Positions 9,047 to 18,851 of a DNA stretch of 64,000 nucleotides are shown in pieces. Location: NCBI GenBank assembly GCA_020310875.1, contig CM035413.1:186157855-186221854 (forward strand), written 5' to 3'. Numbering within the stretch: position 1 is the first letter of the stretch; each line of letters begins with the position of its first letter. The translations under genes and the position numbers were made by a program. Origin of the DNA: Ceratopteris richardii (taxonomy: Eukaryota > Streptophyta > Polypodiopsida > Polypodiales > Pteridaceae). A model generated the notes under the pieces. It did no database searches. It saw only the letters and a list, made by a program, of their open reading frames with translations, and was not told the DNA's origin.

Positions 9047-11353
9047 TTATCTACTGGCATAGGCAATTGGAAGATCCATATTACCTTCACCAGTAGGTTG
9101 AGCAAGCACACACCCAATAGCATAATTGGATGCATCCACATGAACATGGAATGGCTTATTCCAATCTGGTGTGGTTAAGATTGGTGCTGAACATAATCTT
9201 TGTTTAAGCTCCTGGAAGGAATTCTCGCATTCATCAGTCCACTCAAAGTTAGTCAGAAGTCCATACATGGGCTTTGCAATGACAGCATACATGTGAATGA
9301 ACCGGCGGTAGTAACCACAATGCCCCATGAAGGCCTGTACTTCCTTGACGTTCATTGGCGTAGGTAACTCGGCTATGGCTCTTACTTTCTCTTCATCGGT
9401 GGATATGCCATTCTTTGACACTATGTGTCCTAAAATCTTACCTTGCCTGACCATGAAAACGCACTTTTCTGGGTTTAGGCAGACTTGATATTCTCTACAT
9501 TTGTCAAAGATTTGTCTCAGTTCAGGAATATGGGTTTGTCTGATGTTGGAATGAGCACAAAGATCATCAACATTGACTTCTAAGTTCTTCCTCAGGAACT
9601 CCTTAAATACATGGCGCATCAGCCTCTGGAAGGTTGCTGGTGCATTGGTAAGCCCAAATGGCATTACCCGAAAGGCGAATATGCCCCATTCTGTGGCAAA
9701 AGCTGTCTTATGCTGATCCCCTGGAGCTATGGCTACTTGATTGTAGCCCGAAAATCCATCGAGGAAGCTGTACACTTCCTTGCCTGCTACTCTTTCTAAG
9801 AGATGCTCTGTGATAGGAAGCGGATAATTATCTCGAATTGTGGCTGCATTAACCTTCTTCAAGTTAATGCACACACGCAGCTTTCCATTTTTCTTGGGCA
9901 CCACTACGATGGGGGATACCCACTCAGTGTGCTCAATTTCATAGATGAATCCAGCTTCGACCAGTCTATCTATCTCCTCTTTGATCTTGGCAGCATAATT
10001 ATCATTATATGTGTATGGCTTTTGCTTAGAAGGTTTGGCATCTGTGGTCATCGGGATAGTGTGTGAGCATATGTCTGGATCAACACCCTTCAAATCCTTG
10101 TAACTCCAAGCGAATACATCTCTGTATTCTCTCAGCAAGGCTATTAGCTCTTGTTCTTCCTCTTCTGTCAGGTCATGGCCTATGTACGTGCATCTCTCCT
10201 CTCCTTCTTCCAGAGCTACCACAATTTTCTTGGTGGTTTCTTTGTTATCATAGGCCTCCCCTGATTGCGCCTCTCGTTTAGGCATTCTGATCATGACTCT
10301 CCTATCATCTATCTCATACTTCTTAAAATTTTCCGGGACCTCAAACAAAGATTCTTCCTCTTCTGGTTTGACTTCTCTCTTCTTTCTTTTCTTTCCTTCT
10401 TCCTTCGGGGTCACATGTGTGGCTAGCCTTACATCATTTGTAAGCTCTCCATACCTCTGGGGTAGAAATTCTACTTCATAGAAGTATTCTTCATCTGATG
10501 CAAAAGGTGGGTCCATAATGATTGACTCTAGATCGGAGTCACTTACATCCTCAAATGCATCAGGGCTAGGTTCACACTCTTCTAACACTGCCTCTCCCAT
10601 GATTGGCTCTATGGAGAAGACTGAAATGTCATAGCCATCCTCATCACAGTGGGGTGTCCATTGTTCTTCATTGATGGCTACATCCATTGTTGCTAGGATT
10701 TCTGCCCAGCCGTGGGGTTCAAATTCTTCGTCAGGAAAAACTACAGGCGCATAGGCTGGGTCTTGAATGGATCTATGGGTTTCTTTTGCACCTATCTCTC
10801 TGGCTCTTTCTCTCTTCTCTTCTTCTACTGCTACTTTGCACATCCATAAGTGAGTGTCTTCATGCATCCATGAGGATCCTGATCCTATGGAATGCACCGA
10901 TTCTGTATCATCTTTGGCTCTATGGATGGGATTCCATTGGATAGGAGGGACATCTCTATGAGAGTAATCTTTGAGATTCACTTTGGTCGTAACACCTAAG
11001 TGTTGCAAGTACAAAGAATTGGTTCCCCAATCCTGTACCACTTGCAACTGTCGCATAAAAGGTCGTCCCAAGATCATTTCATAGGCCTGGTTCTTACTAA
11101 AATCACATATAGCAAATGTATGCTCAAACTCGACACCACAGGTGGTGAGAGTTATTCCTTCTAGCAATCCTAAGGGCCTCTCAATATGACCATCGGCCAT
11201 CTGCAATTTCATTTGGCCTGAGTGCTGGCTTGCCCCAACGCTTCCATAGGGAAGTGGTGGCAATTGCAACTCCTGCACCTGAGTCCAAAATTGCCTTGGT
11301 GGTGTACCCCTGGTAGGTAATGGGAAGATAGGTGTTCCCTTCTTCACCTTCAC
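9047..11353 (-). pseudogene. Protease C-terminus, reverse transcriptase and start of RNase H (A)
   Basis: The frame carries the end of the first protease (EMILGRPFMRQLQVVQDWG, about residues 90-110), a long acidic linker, then RT from about residue 440: FIYEIEHTEWVSPIVVVPKK, LRVCINLKKVNAATIRDNYPLP, FLDGFSGYNQVAI and MPFGLTNAPATFQRLM. The catalytic motif, normally YVDD, reads NVDD here (EVNVDDLCAHS), a change expected to impair polymerisation; copy B has YVDD. RNase H begins near residue 734 (FHVHVDASNYAIG). The frame ends at a TAA where B has a glutamine codon. The first ATG is not a true start, since pol is translated as part of a gag-pol fusion. Confidence 0.92.
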
Positions 11354-12188
11354 ACATGTCTCCTATCTTATCCAAGGGTATCTCTGGCACTGTCCTATGG
11401 GATCCTACCTGGGAATGAGGTTTTGATATCTCTGGTACTTGTTTGGCTACATGTTTCCATAGCTCTGGCCTTACTTTGAGTAGCTCTTTTAAGGTGAGGT
11501 TGCACTGTACTTTAGTGTTTTTCACTACCTCTATGTTCCTAGGTATGATCGAGTCTTCGTTTCTTACCATGACCGTGGGTGCTCTCATGCACGTGGACTT
11601 AGCTTCCCATGGGCCTGTGAAGTGGGGTAATTCATGCAAAGAATTAGACTCAAAATCTAATCTTTCCTGAGAGTGGGTGCTCTCCTGCTCCTCATAAATG
11701 GAGGGGATGTCTTGTGGGAATTGGTCATGTGCATCATCCACAAGTTCAATAGGAGGAGGGACTTCACTTTCTTTAGCCCATTTGTCTTCTTGAATCTCTC
11801 GTAAGAATTCTGGTGTGAATCGATTCAGAGAAGATGATGTATCTGGCTCCGTAGAGTTAGGCACATAGGCTTCAGGCACATAGGCTTCCTGGGCAGGAAG
11901 ACCTGCTCCTTCACTTGCCTTGTCCTTATGTTGAGAGGCTAGTTCCTTTTCTGATTGTGCAATTAGCTTCTCTATTCTTTCTAACAGCCCATCAAAGTGC
12001 AACTGTGTCTTCGCTGAACTAGAGATGTTAAATAGGCGACTAGCTTCAAACATGGTCTGAGCCAATTCCACCATCTTAGCACAAATTTTGGTTCGTTCTA
12101 GCTCTAGTTCTGCTCTAGGGTAACACTTTTCATGATCAGTTACGTTTGGCCCTTCTTGGATTCTGGCCTGATATGCTTTAAGCATCAT
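11181..12188 (-). pseudogene. Gag C-terminus to protease active site, out-of-frame segment (A)
   Basis: This segment belongs to the gag-pol polyprotein but sits in a different frame from both neighbours. It has a helical region (EKCYPRAELELERTKICAKM) and the first protease with ILDSGAGVAIAT. At its right end a 17-bp duplication shifts the frame; at its left end, near 11205-11215, comparison with the G6 copy indicates a 5-base loss just after WGKPALRP. The two changes cancel, which is why gag and RT share a frame. A 15-bp repeat at 11861-11888 encodes the doubled EAYVP. The related copy in G5 (60201-61072) aligns without the 17-bp duplication. Confidence 0.85.
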
Positions 12189-12212
12189 GTTTAGGTTCTC
12201 AGGAGTGGGATC

Positions 12213-12246
12213 TGCTAGGACTGATCCTATGCTAGGACTGATCCTA
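12213..12246. repeat. 17-bp tandem duplication breaking gag-pol frame
   Basis: The unit TGCTAGGACTGATCCTA occurs twice in direct tandem. On the minus strand the second copy introduces the TAG that ends gag. Removing one unit would leave the frame open into the next segment. Confidence 0.9.
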
Positions 12247-15067
12247 CTCTTGGGGGTGGTGGGTTTAGGTGAGGCAGGTTGGAAGGTGGCGGTTCGGATG
12301 GAGTTGGGAATGGTGGAGGTGATGGAGGTGGGGCAGTGTGAGATGGAGTTTGAGCTGTGAGTTCAGTTATCCTGGCCTTTGTTTCTCTGAGGCTTTCCTC
12401 GAGTTCACTCATCTTTTTTGCCCATTGTCTTTTCATTCTTTCACGACTATCTCTCCAAGCTCTAGTCCTTTTCTTTGTCATGCTCTCTGTTTCACTAACA
12501 TCTGGGCTCTTTTCTTGGCCTACCCCTTGGTTTTGCTGCACTGCTTGAGCTCTAGTGACTACCTGTACGGGTGCAGTGGAAGTGACACTTCCTGTGGAAT
12601 CTACCACTAACCCAATAACGTTAATAGGAGTGATTTTTGGCATATTATTAGGATTCTTAGGGCAGTCTCGTAAGAGATGCTCCTTTCCACACTCTTGGCA
12701 AAAGCCCTGGATCGTCACTGATTGGGGTTGTGTAGGTGGAGGCAAGGGACAATCACGAATGAGATGATCTCCCTGACATCTATAGCATGGTCCTTTAGGG
12801 AATGGGGGTCTTACTTGCCTAGGTTGAGGTCTAGGGTTGGGGTTTGCATACATGACGTTTGTGTAATCTGACTCCCAACTAGGTTCATTTGGCTCTTCAC
12901 TATAGTAGGACTCACCATGTTCTGGAGACTGCATGTAGTAAGCCTGGGGACTATCAACATGTGTAGAATCAAAGCTATGGTCACTCGGGTCACTTTCAAA
13001 AAGCAATGGTGTTACAGGGACTATATCTCTATTCAGGTTCTCTTCTGTAGCTGCATATTTTACTGGGATCACATTAGTAGGAGCAGGTGGTTGTTGTGCT
13101 AGCACTGGCTGGGGTCTCAGTTGGTTTTGGTAGGGTTGGTAGGTTTGTTGAGGTCTCACATACTGCTGAGGTGGGTACTGGTTCTGGTATCTTCCTTGTT
13201 GAGGGTATGGTTGTGGGTACGTTTGTCTAACGGTTTGCTTATTGTAGGGACAATCTTGCGCGGTGTGATTGGTGTACCTTCGTTCTATGGTGCAGTACTG
13301 GCCACTAGGATTAACTTGGGGTTGAGCCATAATGGGACAGACATTCACCATATGGTCGCCTCCACAAGTATAAAATCTTTTCACAGGGGCAAACCTTGGG
13401 AGTTGTTTGCTAGAGACACCTAGTTTCTGAGCTACTTTCTCTGCTAATTCCTCAATTGATGTGGATTGTGAGGAAGAGAGGCTAGAGGCACTATCTGAGT
13501 CCTTGTAGATTTTGGAAAGCTCTAGTTCCTCCCCTAGGTTATCCTCGATGTCAATGCACATGCGTACACACTCTTCTATAGTCTTAGGGTCCTTCAGATA
13601 CACATATGACCTCAATTTGGTACTTAGCAATCCATCCAAGAATAAAGCCACTTGCTTAGCTGGTGTGGGTAGCTCAGGGACAGGGCATCTCTCCAAGTAT
13701 TGCCTAAATCTTCTTCCAGCAAGTCTCACGGTCTCTTGAGGGGTTTGCTTGAAGTTGTGAATCAGCGAGGAAGTGTTATGTCTTATGCCACTTTTAGAGA
13801 ATTCGATAATGAATGCCTCTAGAAGTTGGTCTATGCTCCTGAACTGCCTCTCGTTTAGTGGCTGAAACCATGTCAGGGCAGTGTTCCTAAGGGTTAGACC
13901 AAAGGCATTGTACTGCGTGAATAGATCCTCCACTTGTTCAGCTCTCAAGACTTGCCTAAACTCAGCCACATGATCGTATGGATCTCCAGTGCCATCGAAG
14001 TAGTTCTTCATGGACTTAACTAGCTGAGTCGGTCTCAAAGTCCTTGTGTGCTCTCTAGGTCGTGGTAGAGGGAACTCATCCGCATTTCTTTGATTCCTGT
14101 GAGTTCTAAGTATCTCAGGTTCCACCCTATTTTTCTCCACTCTCGTTCTTTCTCTTCCCCCTGGGTTGGCAAAGCTTACTTCTGGCCTATCTCTACTTCT
14201 GTCTCTTTGAATTCCATGAGCTTGGGATGTTCCAGTTCTAGGGTGACCATAGGACACATTTGATCTTGGTTGGGGGAAAATAATTTCACCTTTCCAAGTG
14301 TAAGCATGCCTATCATTTTCTGTCACCACAAAGATCCTCTCTGAAGCGTGATCTAAGTAGGTCACTCTGCCTGGGCTATCAGGATCCTTAAGCTCATAGA
14401 TCATGATTGTTCCTATATCAATTGGCCGATCAGATTTATACCTCCAAAAGGCTTCATCAGTTTCTCGGTTCAGAAGCAGATCTATGCTCTTATTATCTTG
14501 GGGAATCCACTTTGGTGTGATAATCCTAGTGAGAACAGATTTGCCTCGGGGGGTCCTTGGTTCTTCACCCATGCTTCCTTGCTCTAGGTCACCTAAGTCC
14601 GTTCCTGGGATCTCATTCCCAAATTCATCTGTCCTATCGGGATGACTGGTGACTACATATATTGTCCCTTCCTTGTCCAAGTATGCTCCATTTTCGAACT
14701 TGACAGCTGGGCGCTCTAGTCCAATAGATTGGTCAGGATTCTTAATCTGTACTACAGATCTTCCTAGGCCGTCCTCATAGATGCTAGCACCTAATCGGTT
14801 GGTCCTAAGGTATTCCAACTGTGTTTTGTAAGGGCCTTCTACCCTGTGCAAGTATGGCACTCCTGAACTTCCCGTAGGTCTGTCCATGCCTTGAGACATC
14901 TCTGATTCACTAGTCTCAGAGCTAGGGTAGTATGAGTGGTGGCTCAACTGTTGGGCCCAAGACCTAGCAGTGTGGTTGACACTAGCCTCTGAAGACCTAA
15001 GGCTTTGTCTATCCCTCCCTAGATGTCGCCCTGATCTAAGGTTCATAAGCCTAAATGAATAGCCCAA
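12227..15067 (-). CDS. gag: Gag of element A (capsid and nucleocapsid-like region)
   Basis: This is a 946-codon open frame for the particle protein that packages the element RNA. A more likely start is the second ATG at 15046 (MNLRSGR), which resembles the usual plant gypsy gag start. The capsid-like gag domain lies at about residues 352-510 (MKNYFDGTGDPYDHVAEF ... LTWFQPLNERQF ... FLDGLLSTKLRSYVY). A Tyr/Gln/Pro-rich region follows. Cys/His knuckles near residues 569, 759 and 789 are of a short form, Cx2Cx3Hx4C (CYRCQGDHLIRDC; CQECGKEHLLRDC), one residue tighter than the common Cx2Cx4Hx4C. A charged helix lies at about 865-905. The stop is created by a 17-bp duplication, so this was the N-terminal part of a longer polyprotein. 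Confidence 0.88.
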   Translation of the reverse strand: MGYSFRLMNLRSGRHLGRDRQSLRSSEASVNHTARSWAQQLSHHSYYPSSETSESEMSQGMDRPTGSSGVPYLHRVEGPYKTQLEYLRTNRLGASIYEDGLGRSVVQIKNPDQSIGLERPAVKFENGAYLDKEGTIYVVTSHPDRTDEFGNEIPGTDLGDLEQGSMGEEPRTPRGKSVLTRIITPKWIPQDNKSIDLLLNRETDEAFWRYKSDRPIDIGTIMIYELKDPDSPGRVTYLDHASERIFVVTENDRHAYTWKGEIIFPQPRSNVSYGHPRTGTSQAHGIQRDRSRDRPEVSFANPGGRERTRVEKNRVEPEILRTHRNQRNADEFPLPRPREHTRTLRPTQLVKSMKNYFDGTGDPYDHVAEFRQVLRAEQVEDLFTQYNAFGLTLRNTALTWFQPLNERQFRSIDQLLEAFIIEFSKSGIRHNTSSLIHNFKQTPQETVRLAGRRFRQYLERCPVPELPTPAKQVALFLDGLLSTKLRSYVYLKDPKTIEECVRMCIDIEDNLGEELELSKIYKDSDSASSLSSSQSTSIEELAEKVAQKLGVSSKQLPRFAPVKRFYTCGGDHMVNVCPIMAQPQVNPSGQYCTIERRYTNHTAQDCPYNKQTVRQTYPQPYPQQGRYQNQYPPQQYVRPQQTYQPYQNQLRPQPVLAQQPPAPTNVIPVKYAATEENLNRDIVPVTPLLFESDPSDHSFDSTHVDSPQAYYMQSPEHGESYYSEEPNEPSWESDYTNVMYANPNPRPQPRQVRPPFPKGPCYRCQGDHLIRDCPLPPPTQPQSVTIQGFCQECGKEHLLRDCPKNPNNMPKITPINVIGLVVDSTGSVTSTAPVQVVTRAQAVQQNQGVGQEKSPDVSETESMTKKRTRAWRDSRERMKRQWAKKMSELEESLRETKARITELTAQTPSHTAPPPSPPPFPTPSEPPPSNLPHLNPPPPRVGSVLA

Positions 15068-16816
15068 ATTTGCCCAAGTACAACCTCGTTGCTCAGTTCT
15101 TTTGTATCAATTACTTGATTCTTTTTTAGTGGATTACAGCGTTTATAGTCTCGTCTGATATCACGTCGTCAAGTATACTTGAGTGTATTTCCGCACTGTA
15201 AGTTGATCGTTCCTCGTTAGATTCTTTCCTTTAAGGTTATCGCATCACGAAGAGATTATGTTTAATCTTGAACTTGAGTGCATAGGTAGTCTTCAACTTG
15301 ATTGATGCCTATCGCCGTCCTAGCCTACTCCTATCACTAGTCGTCCTTAGCCTAAGCTAGGAATTGACGAAGGGGAGTTGAGAATATGCCGACCTTTCTT
15401 GCTGATCCTTGTTCTTTAGTACTCGAGAAGCTGATTCTCAAGCTTGCACAAAGCCCCTTGCTTGGAATGCCCTCAAGAGCTCTTACCAGACCTGTAAAAG
15501 TCCCACGGTTAGCTCAAGACTTAGATTCAAATGACACAATAGTCCACTTTCATGCATGTAACTCACAGACCAAATTATCCCTTGCCTTTATGGAAAACAA
15601 TCCTAGGGATCCCTCAGTTTTCCTACCTCGGGGTATGTACTCCTCACGAGCTTTCCAACAAGACAAGAATCACAGCAAACGGATTTCGTATGAGAAAGTT
15701 ATGCCAGTTCAGGGTTTTGGGACTAACACAGGATTCAAACAGGCTGACAGATCACAGGAGTTTTCTAGAAATCACATGTGTAGGGACCTCACAAATCACT
15801 ATTGGCTTGCTAATTATGCCCAAAATTACCCCAAAAAGATGCAAGAAAAAACCCTAGAAATTTGGCCGAAAAAGCCTGTCAATCGCGATTGACAGAGGTG
15901 TCCGTCGGGGCCTGTCGGTCGTGATCGACACGTCAATCGCGATCGACAGTGTCAATCGCGATCAACAGAGTCGATCGTGGGTCCTGTCAATCGCGATTGA
16001 TGGTGTCAATCGCGATCGATACTTTTTCCGGGTTTTTCGCCGTGAATTCAGTCGATCGGGGCTGTGTCCGTCGCGATGGACACGTGACTACGCGAAAAAG
16101 TCAATCAATCGTTGAAATTCACTCGGTCGTGATCGACGGTGTCAATCGCGACTGACAGAGGTGTCGGTCGTGGCTGTCGATCGCGATCGACGGTGTCAAT
16201 CGCGATTGACAGGGTCCTACGTGGCAGTCATTCGGTCGTGGGGTCTGTCGGTCGCGATTGGCAGGTCTGTCGGTCGCGATTGACAGGGTCTGTCGATCGT
16301 GGCTGTCGATCGCGATCGATGGTGTCGGTCGTGATTGACAGAGGAACACGGAATTTTTCAATTTTGTTTAGTGATTTGGAATGTGCTCTTTGTGCTTGTC
16401 CTAGTGGTGCACTTAGTTTTACCAATAGATGAAATTTTCTGTCAATCGCGATCGACAGAGGCTGGCGACTGCGAGACAGTTTCTGAGTTTTGCGTACCTG
16501 TGCAACGTGCTGGAGGGGATGATGCTGCTGGAACTTGCAAGAAAGCTCAAAAAGCACGCAAAAACAACGCACACAATATCGCTCTCTCGCTCTCTCTCAC
16601 AAGTGGAATGAGGGGAATGAGGTGGAGAAGGTGGTATAAGCAAAAAACTGAAATTTTTTTCGCGATGATGGAGATGGAGATCGGATATGGTGATGATGAT
16701 GATGGTGATGATGGTGGTGAGGTAAGAAAAAGAAAAATGAGAAAAGTAAAGAGATTACCTACAACGCCAACGTCTCAAATCTACGTCTTACCATCACACG
16801 CTCGTCCTCAAAGCTC
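15068..16816 (-). other. 5' leader of element A between primer site and gag
   Basis: About 1.75 kb of transcribed, apparently non-coding leader. It contains the palindrome array (15876-16460), a GAT/GGT-rich low-complexity patch (about 16660-16725) and otherwise unremarkable sequence. Short ORFs such as 15386-15892 have no recognisable domain and are probably chance. Confidence 0.7.
15876..16460. repeat. Array of CpG-rich palindromes in the leader of A
   Basis: Some 15-20 variants of GTCAATCGCGATTGAC and GTCGATCGCGATCGAC are scattered over about 585 bp, with gaps of 5-60 bp. Several are perfect inverted repeats, for example the 20-bp CTGTCAATCGCGATTGACAG at 15876-15895, a 16-bp one at 16176-16191 and an 18-bp one at 16194-16211. 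In element RNA each could form a hairpin or pair with a second RNA. Confidence 0.9.
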
Positions 16817-16836
16817 GATCCCCGGCAACGGTGCCA
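16817..16836 (-). other. Primer binding site of element A (tRNA-Asp type)
   Basis: The minus strand reads TGGCACCGTTGCCGGGGATC, 8 bases inside the 5' LTR. As I recall, this matches the plant tRNA-Asp 3' end (TGGCGCCGTTGCCGGGGATC) with one difference. It is the start point for first-strand cDNA. Confidence 0.85.
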
Positions 16837-16844
16837 AAATTTGG

Positions 16845-17546
16845 TGTAGATCAGTGATGAGTAGCACCTCCTTTAATGTCAATCTGGGAAGACGTGAGGA
16901 TGGTATGAAGACCTTGAGCAAGTGGAGGCACAAGTGCGTGAGTGAGAAGCACACAAACATACACACACATACACACACGCGCACACAAGGCAAGACAAAG
17001 AGTGAGAGGCAATGGAGTTCTTAGATTACTTCCAAAAAGCTCTTACAAGTTCATTTCAATTACAATCTACCCTCAAAAATGAGCTCTCTAGCTCTATTTA
17101 TAGTTTTTGACTAGGTTTTGGCCTTGTCCAGACCTAGTGTCCGGCCTAGTTAAAAATTAGGTTCTCTACCCTGTTTGGAGGTTCAAACGAAGTCTAAAAA
17201 ATGTGAAAACTGACAGGTAGGTACTTCTAAAGCTCCTCAAGCTCAAGGACTCCTTGGCTTGCACAAAATGGAGCTACAAAAATATGAAATGGTATTTACA
17301 ATGGTTTTTAGTGATGAAAATCACTATTGTTGTAGGGATTTCTTCTAACATTTTGACATACATTTCCTGGAGCTCCCTACTTGCTCCTTCTCCTTGTGTG
17401 TCCACCTCTCTTATATGCGTTAGTGTCTTGAAAAAATATTGGCCTACTTGCCAGGTCGTCGTTGATTGCTCTGTCTGCTTTTACTTTCTCTTCTCTCTGA
17501 CTCCCTTCTTAAGCTTCCTTGCCTAGTGAGTCCTTCAGTTCCAACA
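16845..17546 (-). repeat. 5' LTR of element A (702 bp)
   Basis: It is the partner of 718-1421, with about 98% identity by eye. It holds the promoter for the genomic RNA, reading leftwards. It ends CCAACA directly before the CTAAA duplication. Confidence 0.93.
17095..17102 (-). promoter_or_regulatory. TATA box in 5' LTR of A
   Basis: TATAAATA on the minus strand, in the context CTATAAATAGAGC. The same box is at 970-977 and 41907-41914 in the sister LTRs. Transcription would start about 30 bases to the left. Confidence 0.6.
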
Positions 17547-17551
17547 CTAAA
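17547..17551. repeat. Right target-site duplication CTAAA of element A
   Basis: It follows the CCAACA end of the 5' LTR and matches 713-717. The gag frame of H resumes across it. Confidence 0.93.
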
Positions 17552-18227
17552 CCATCCACCCGACCCGGCATACAAGGCCATCGTGTTTCAGTCAACATTA
17601 GTCAATGAACCAGCGCGATGGTTAACAGAGTATGATTTCAATCATTTCGTTACCTATGAGGCGATAAGGGATGCGTTTTTACAGAGGTTCCGGTTGAAGA
17701 AAAATCCTGTCGAAATCTTCGATTACTTGCAGAACAATAGGCAGAAGCCGCACCAGACTGTTCAGGAATATGCAACGTTGTTTAGAACCCATCTAAGACA
17801 ACTACCTCCGACACATGCTAACCTACCGGATGATGTTATAACCCAGTGGTTCATTAACGGTTTGACCCCACAGCTACAACAAATTATGATCATCCGCTGT
17901 GTGGGAGCTATGACACTGGATGTTGTTATCGCGATGGCCCTGCAACTAGAGCATAAGGTTGGAGGATTCACCGAAGACTTGGAGTGGCTGAAGGCCAGTA
18001 AAAACATTACAGATGATCCAGCTAAAGAGATGTATTGCACTAAGTGCAAAAATCCCAGGCACACCAGTGCCACCTGTGCCCTTAATCAGATGTATTGCGC
18101 CATCTGCAATATCACCGGACACTCAACCGAAAATTGTGCGTATAATGCCAAAGTGAAGGGACGAGCAGCTGTAAATGCCATTATACAGGAACCAAGGCAG
18201 CCAGCAACTCACTACGTGCCACCGTAG
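17552..18227 (+). pseudogene. Gypsy element H, gag C-terminal half
   Basis: It continues the capsid domain interrupted at 717: PARWLTEYDFNHFVTYEAIRDAFLQRF and PHQTVQEYATLFRTHLRQLP are standard gag capsid motifs. Two zinc knuckles follow in tandem, MYCTKCKNPRHTSATC and MYCAICNITGHSTENC, both Cx2Cx4Hx4C. The frame ends with a TAG at 18225. An ATG-initiated ORF that seems to start at 17466 begins inside the LTR of A and is an artefact of the insertion. Confidence 0.88.
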
Positions 18228-18824
18228 ATGCGAAACAATCAGTCGCAAGGATACAGGAATTACCGGGGACAGCGGAGTACTAACTTCAATACAAATCGAT
18301 GGCAGACAAGTACATCACCGAAAGTTACTTCTCTGCCACCACCTCGATGTCATTTTTGTGGTGAGCTTGGCCACATCCGGAGATTCTGCAAGGATGCAGC
18401 GGAATATGATAAAAGAAAGAAAGAGCGTCAAAACTTGATGATCGACATGGTCTATATCTCACCAGTGGAATCGCAAGCAGCAGTGGTCCAGATAAGATCC
18501 GGTAAGCAGTTGCAACCCGTAGCTGAGGTGTTTGAACCTGGCATCCGTGAACAGCATCGAATGTATACCAAAGCTAGCCAATGGACCACCAAAGAGCCTA
18601 CCGTGTTCCCCGATCCAATTCCGGTGACACAGGTTCCCCTGTCAAAGGTGAGAGCGCATGAACAAGACTGTACTCTAGTAATAGGAGAATCATCATCAGA
18701 ATCGGTGAAGAGTACAATTCAAATAGATCAGGTATGGGATATTCTCTCTAAGGCTACAATTACACTCCCCTTGGGGCAGCTACTCGCCTTGGTTCCCGGA
18801 GTTAGGCAGCAGTTTCAACAATAG
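18228..18824 (+). pseudogene. Gypsy element H, nucleocapsid end and linker to protease
   Basis: The frame continues directly after the TAG with a basic, Gln/Asn-rich stretch and a third zinc knuckle (CHFCGELGHIRRFC). A linker with no known domain follows, ending at a TAG near 18822. It was part of the gag-pol polyprotein before the stops arose. Confidence 0.75.
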
Positions 18825-18851
18825 GTTAGTCCCGGATCTCCTGGTACTCCA

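Larger units (their letters stand above)
718..17546 (-). mobile_element. Complete Ty3/gypsy retrotransposon A, 16.83 kb, nested in H
   Basis: The element runs right to left: 5' LTR 16845-17546, primer site, long leader, gag, protease, RT, RNase H, integrase, second retropepsin-like domain, WVPK-repeat region, third ORF, polypurine tract and 3' LTR 718-1421. Both LTRs begin TG and end CA, and the element is bounded by CTAAA duplications. Hand comparison of the LTRs shows about 11 substitutions and a 2-bp indel over roughly 700 bp, so insertion was fairly recent. The domain order PR-RT-RH-IN and the Asp-type primer site suggest the Tat/Athila side of gypsy; the integrase shows no chromodomain. 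At 16.8 kb it is large for the group because of the extra region after integrase. Several nonsense codons and frameshifts make it non-autonomous now. Confidence 0.93.

Noticed and set aside
15921-16361. Short ORFs rich in SIAID and VNRD repeats on both strands
   Set aside because: They are translations of the palindrome array; all frames give similar repeats.
15876-16460. CRISPR-like repeat array
   Set aside because: Spacing is irregular, units vary, and the context is a plant retrotransposon leader.
16817-16836. tRNA gene near the Asp-like sequence (and near TGGTATCAGAGC at 54918)
   Set aside because: Only the 3'-end complement is present; both are primer binding sites next to LTRs.
17466-17551. 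Start of the H gag ORF at 17466
   Set aside because: This ATG lies in the LTR of A; the true frame comes from 717 across the insertion.
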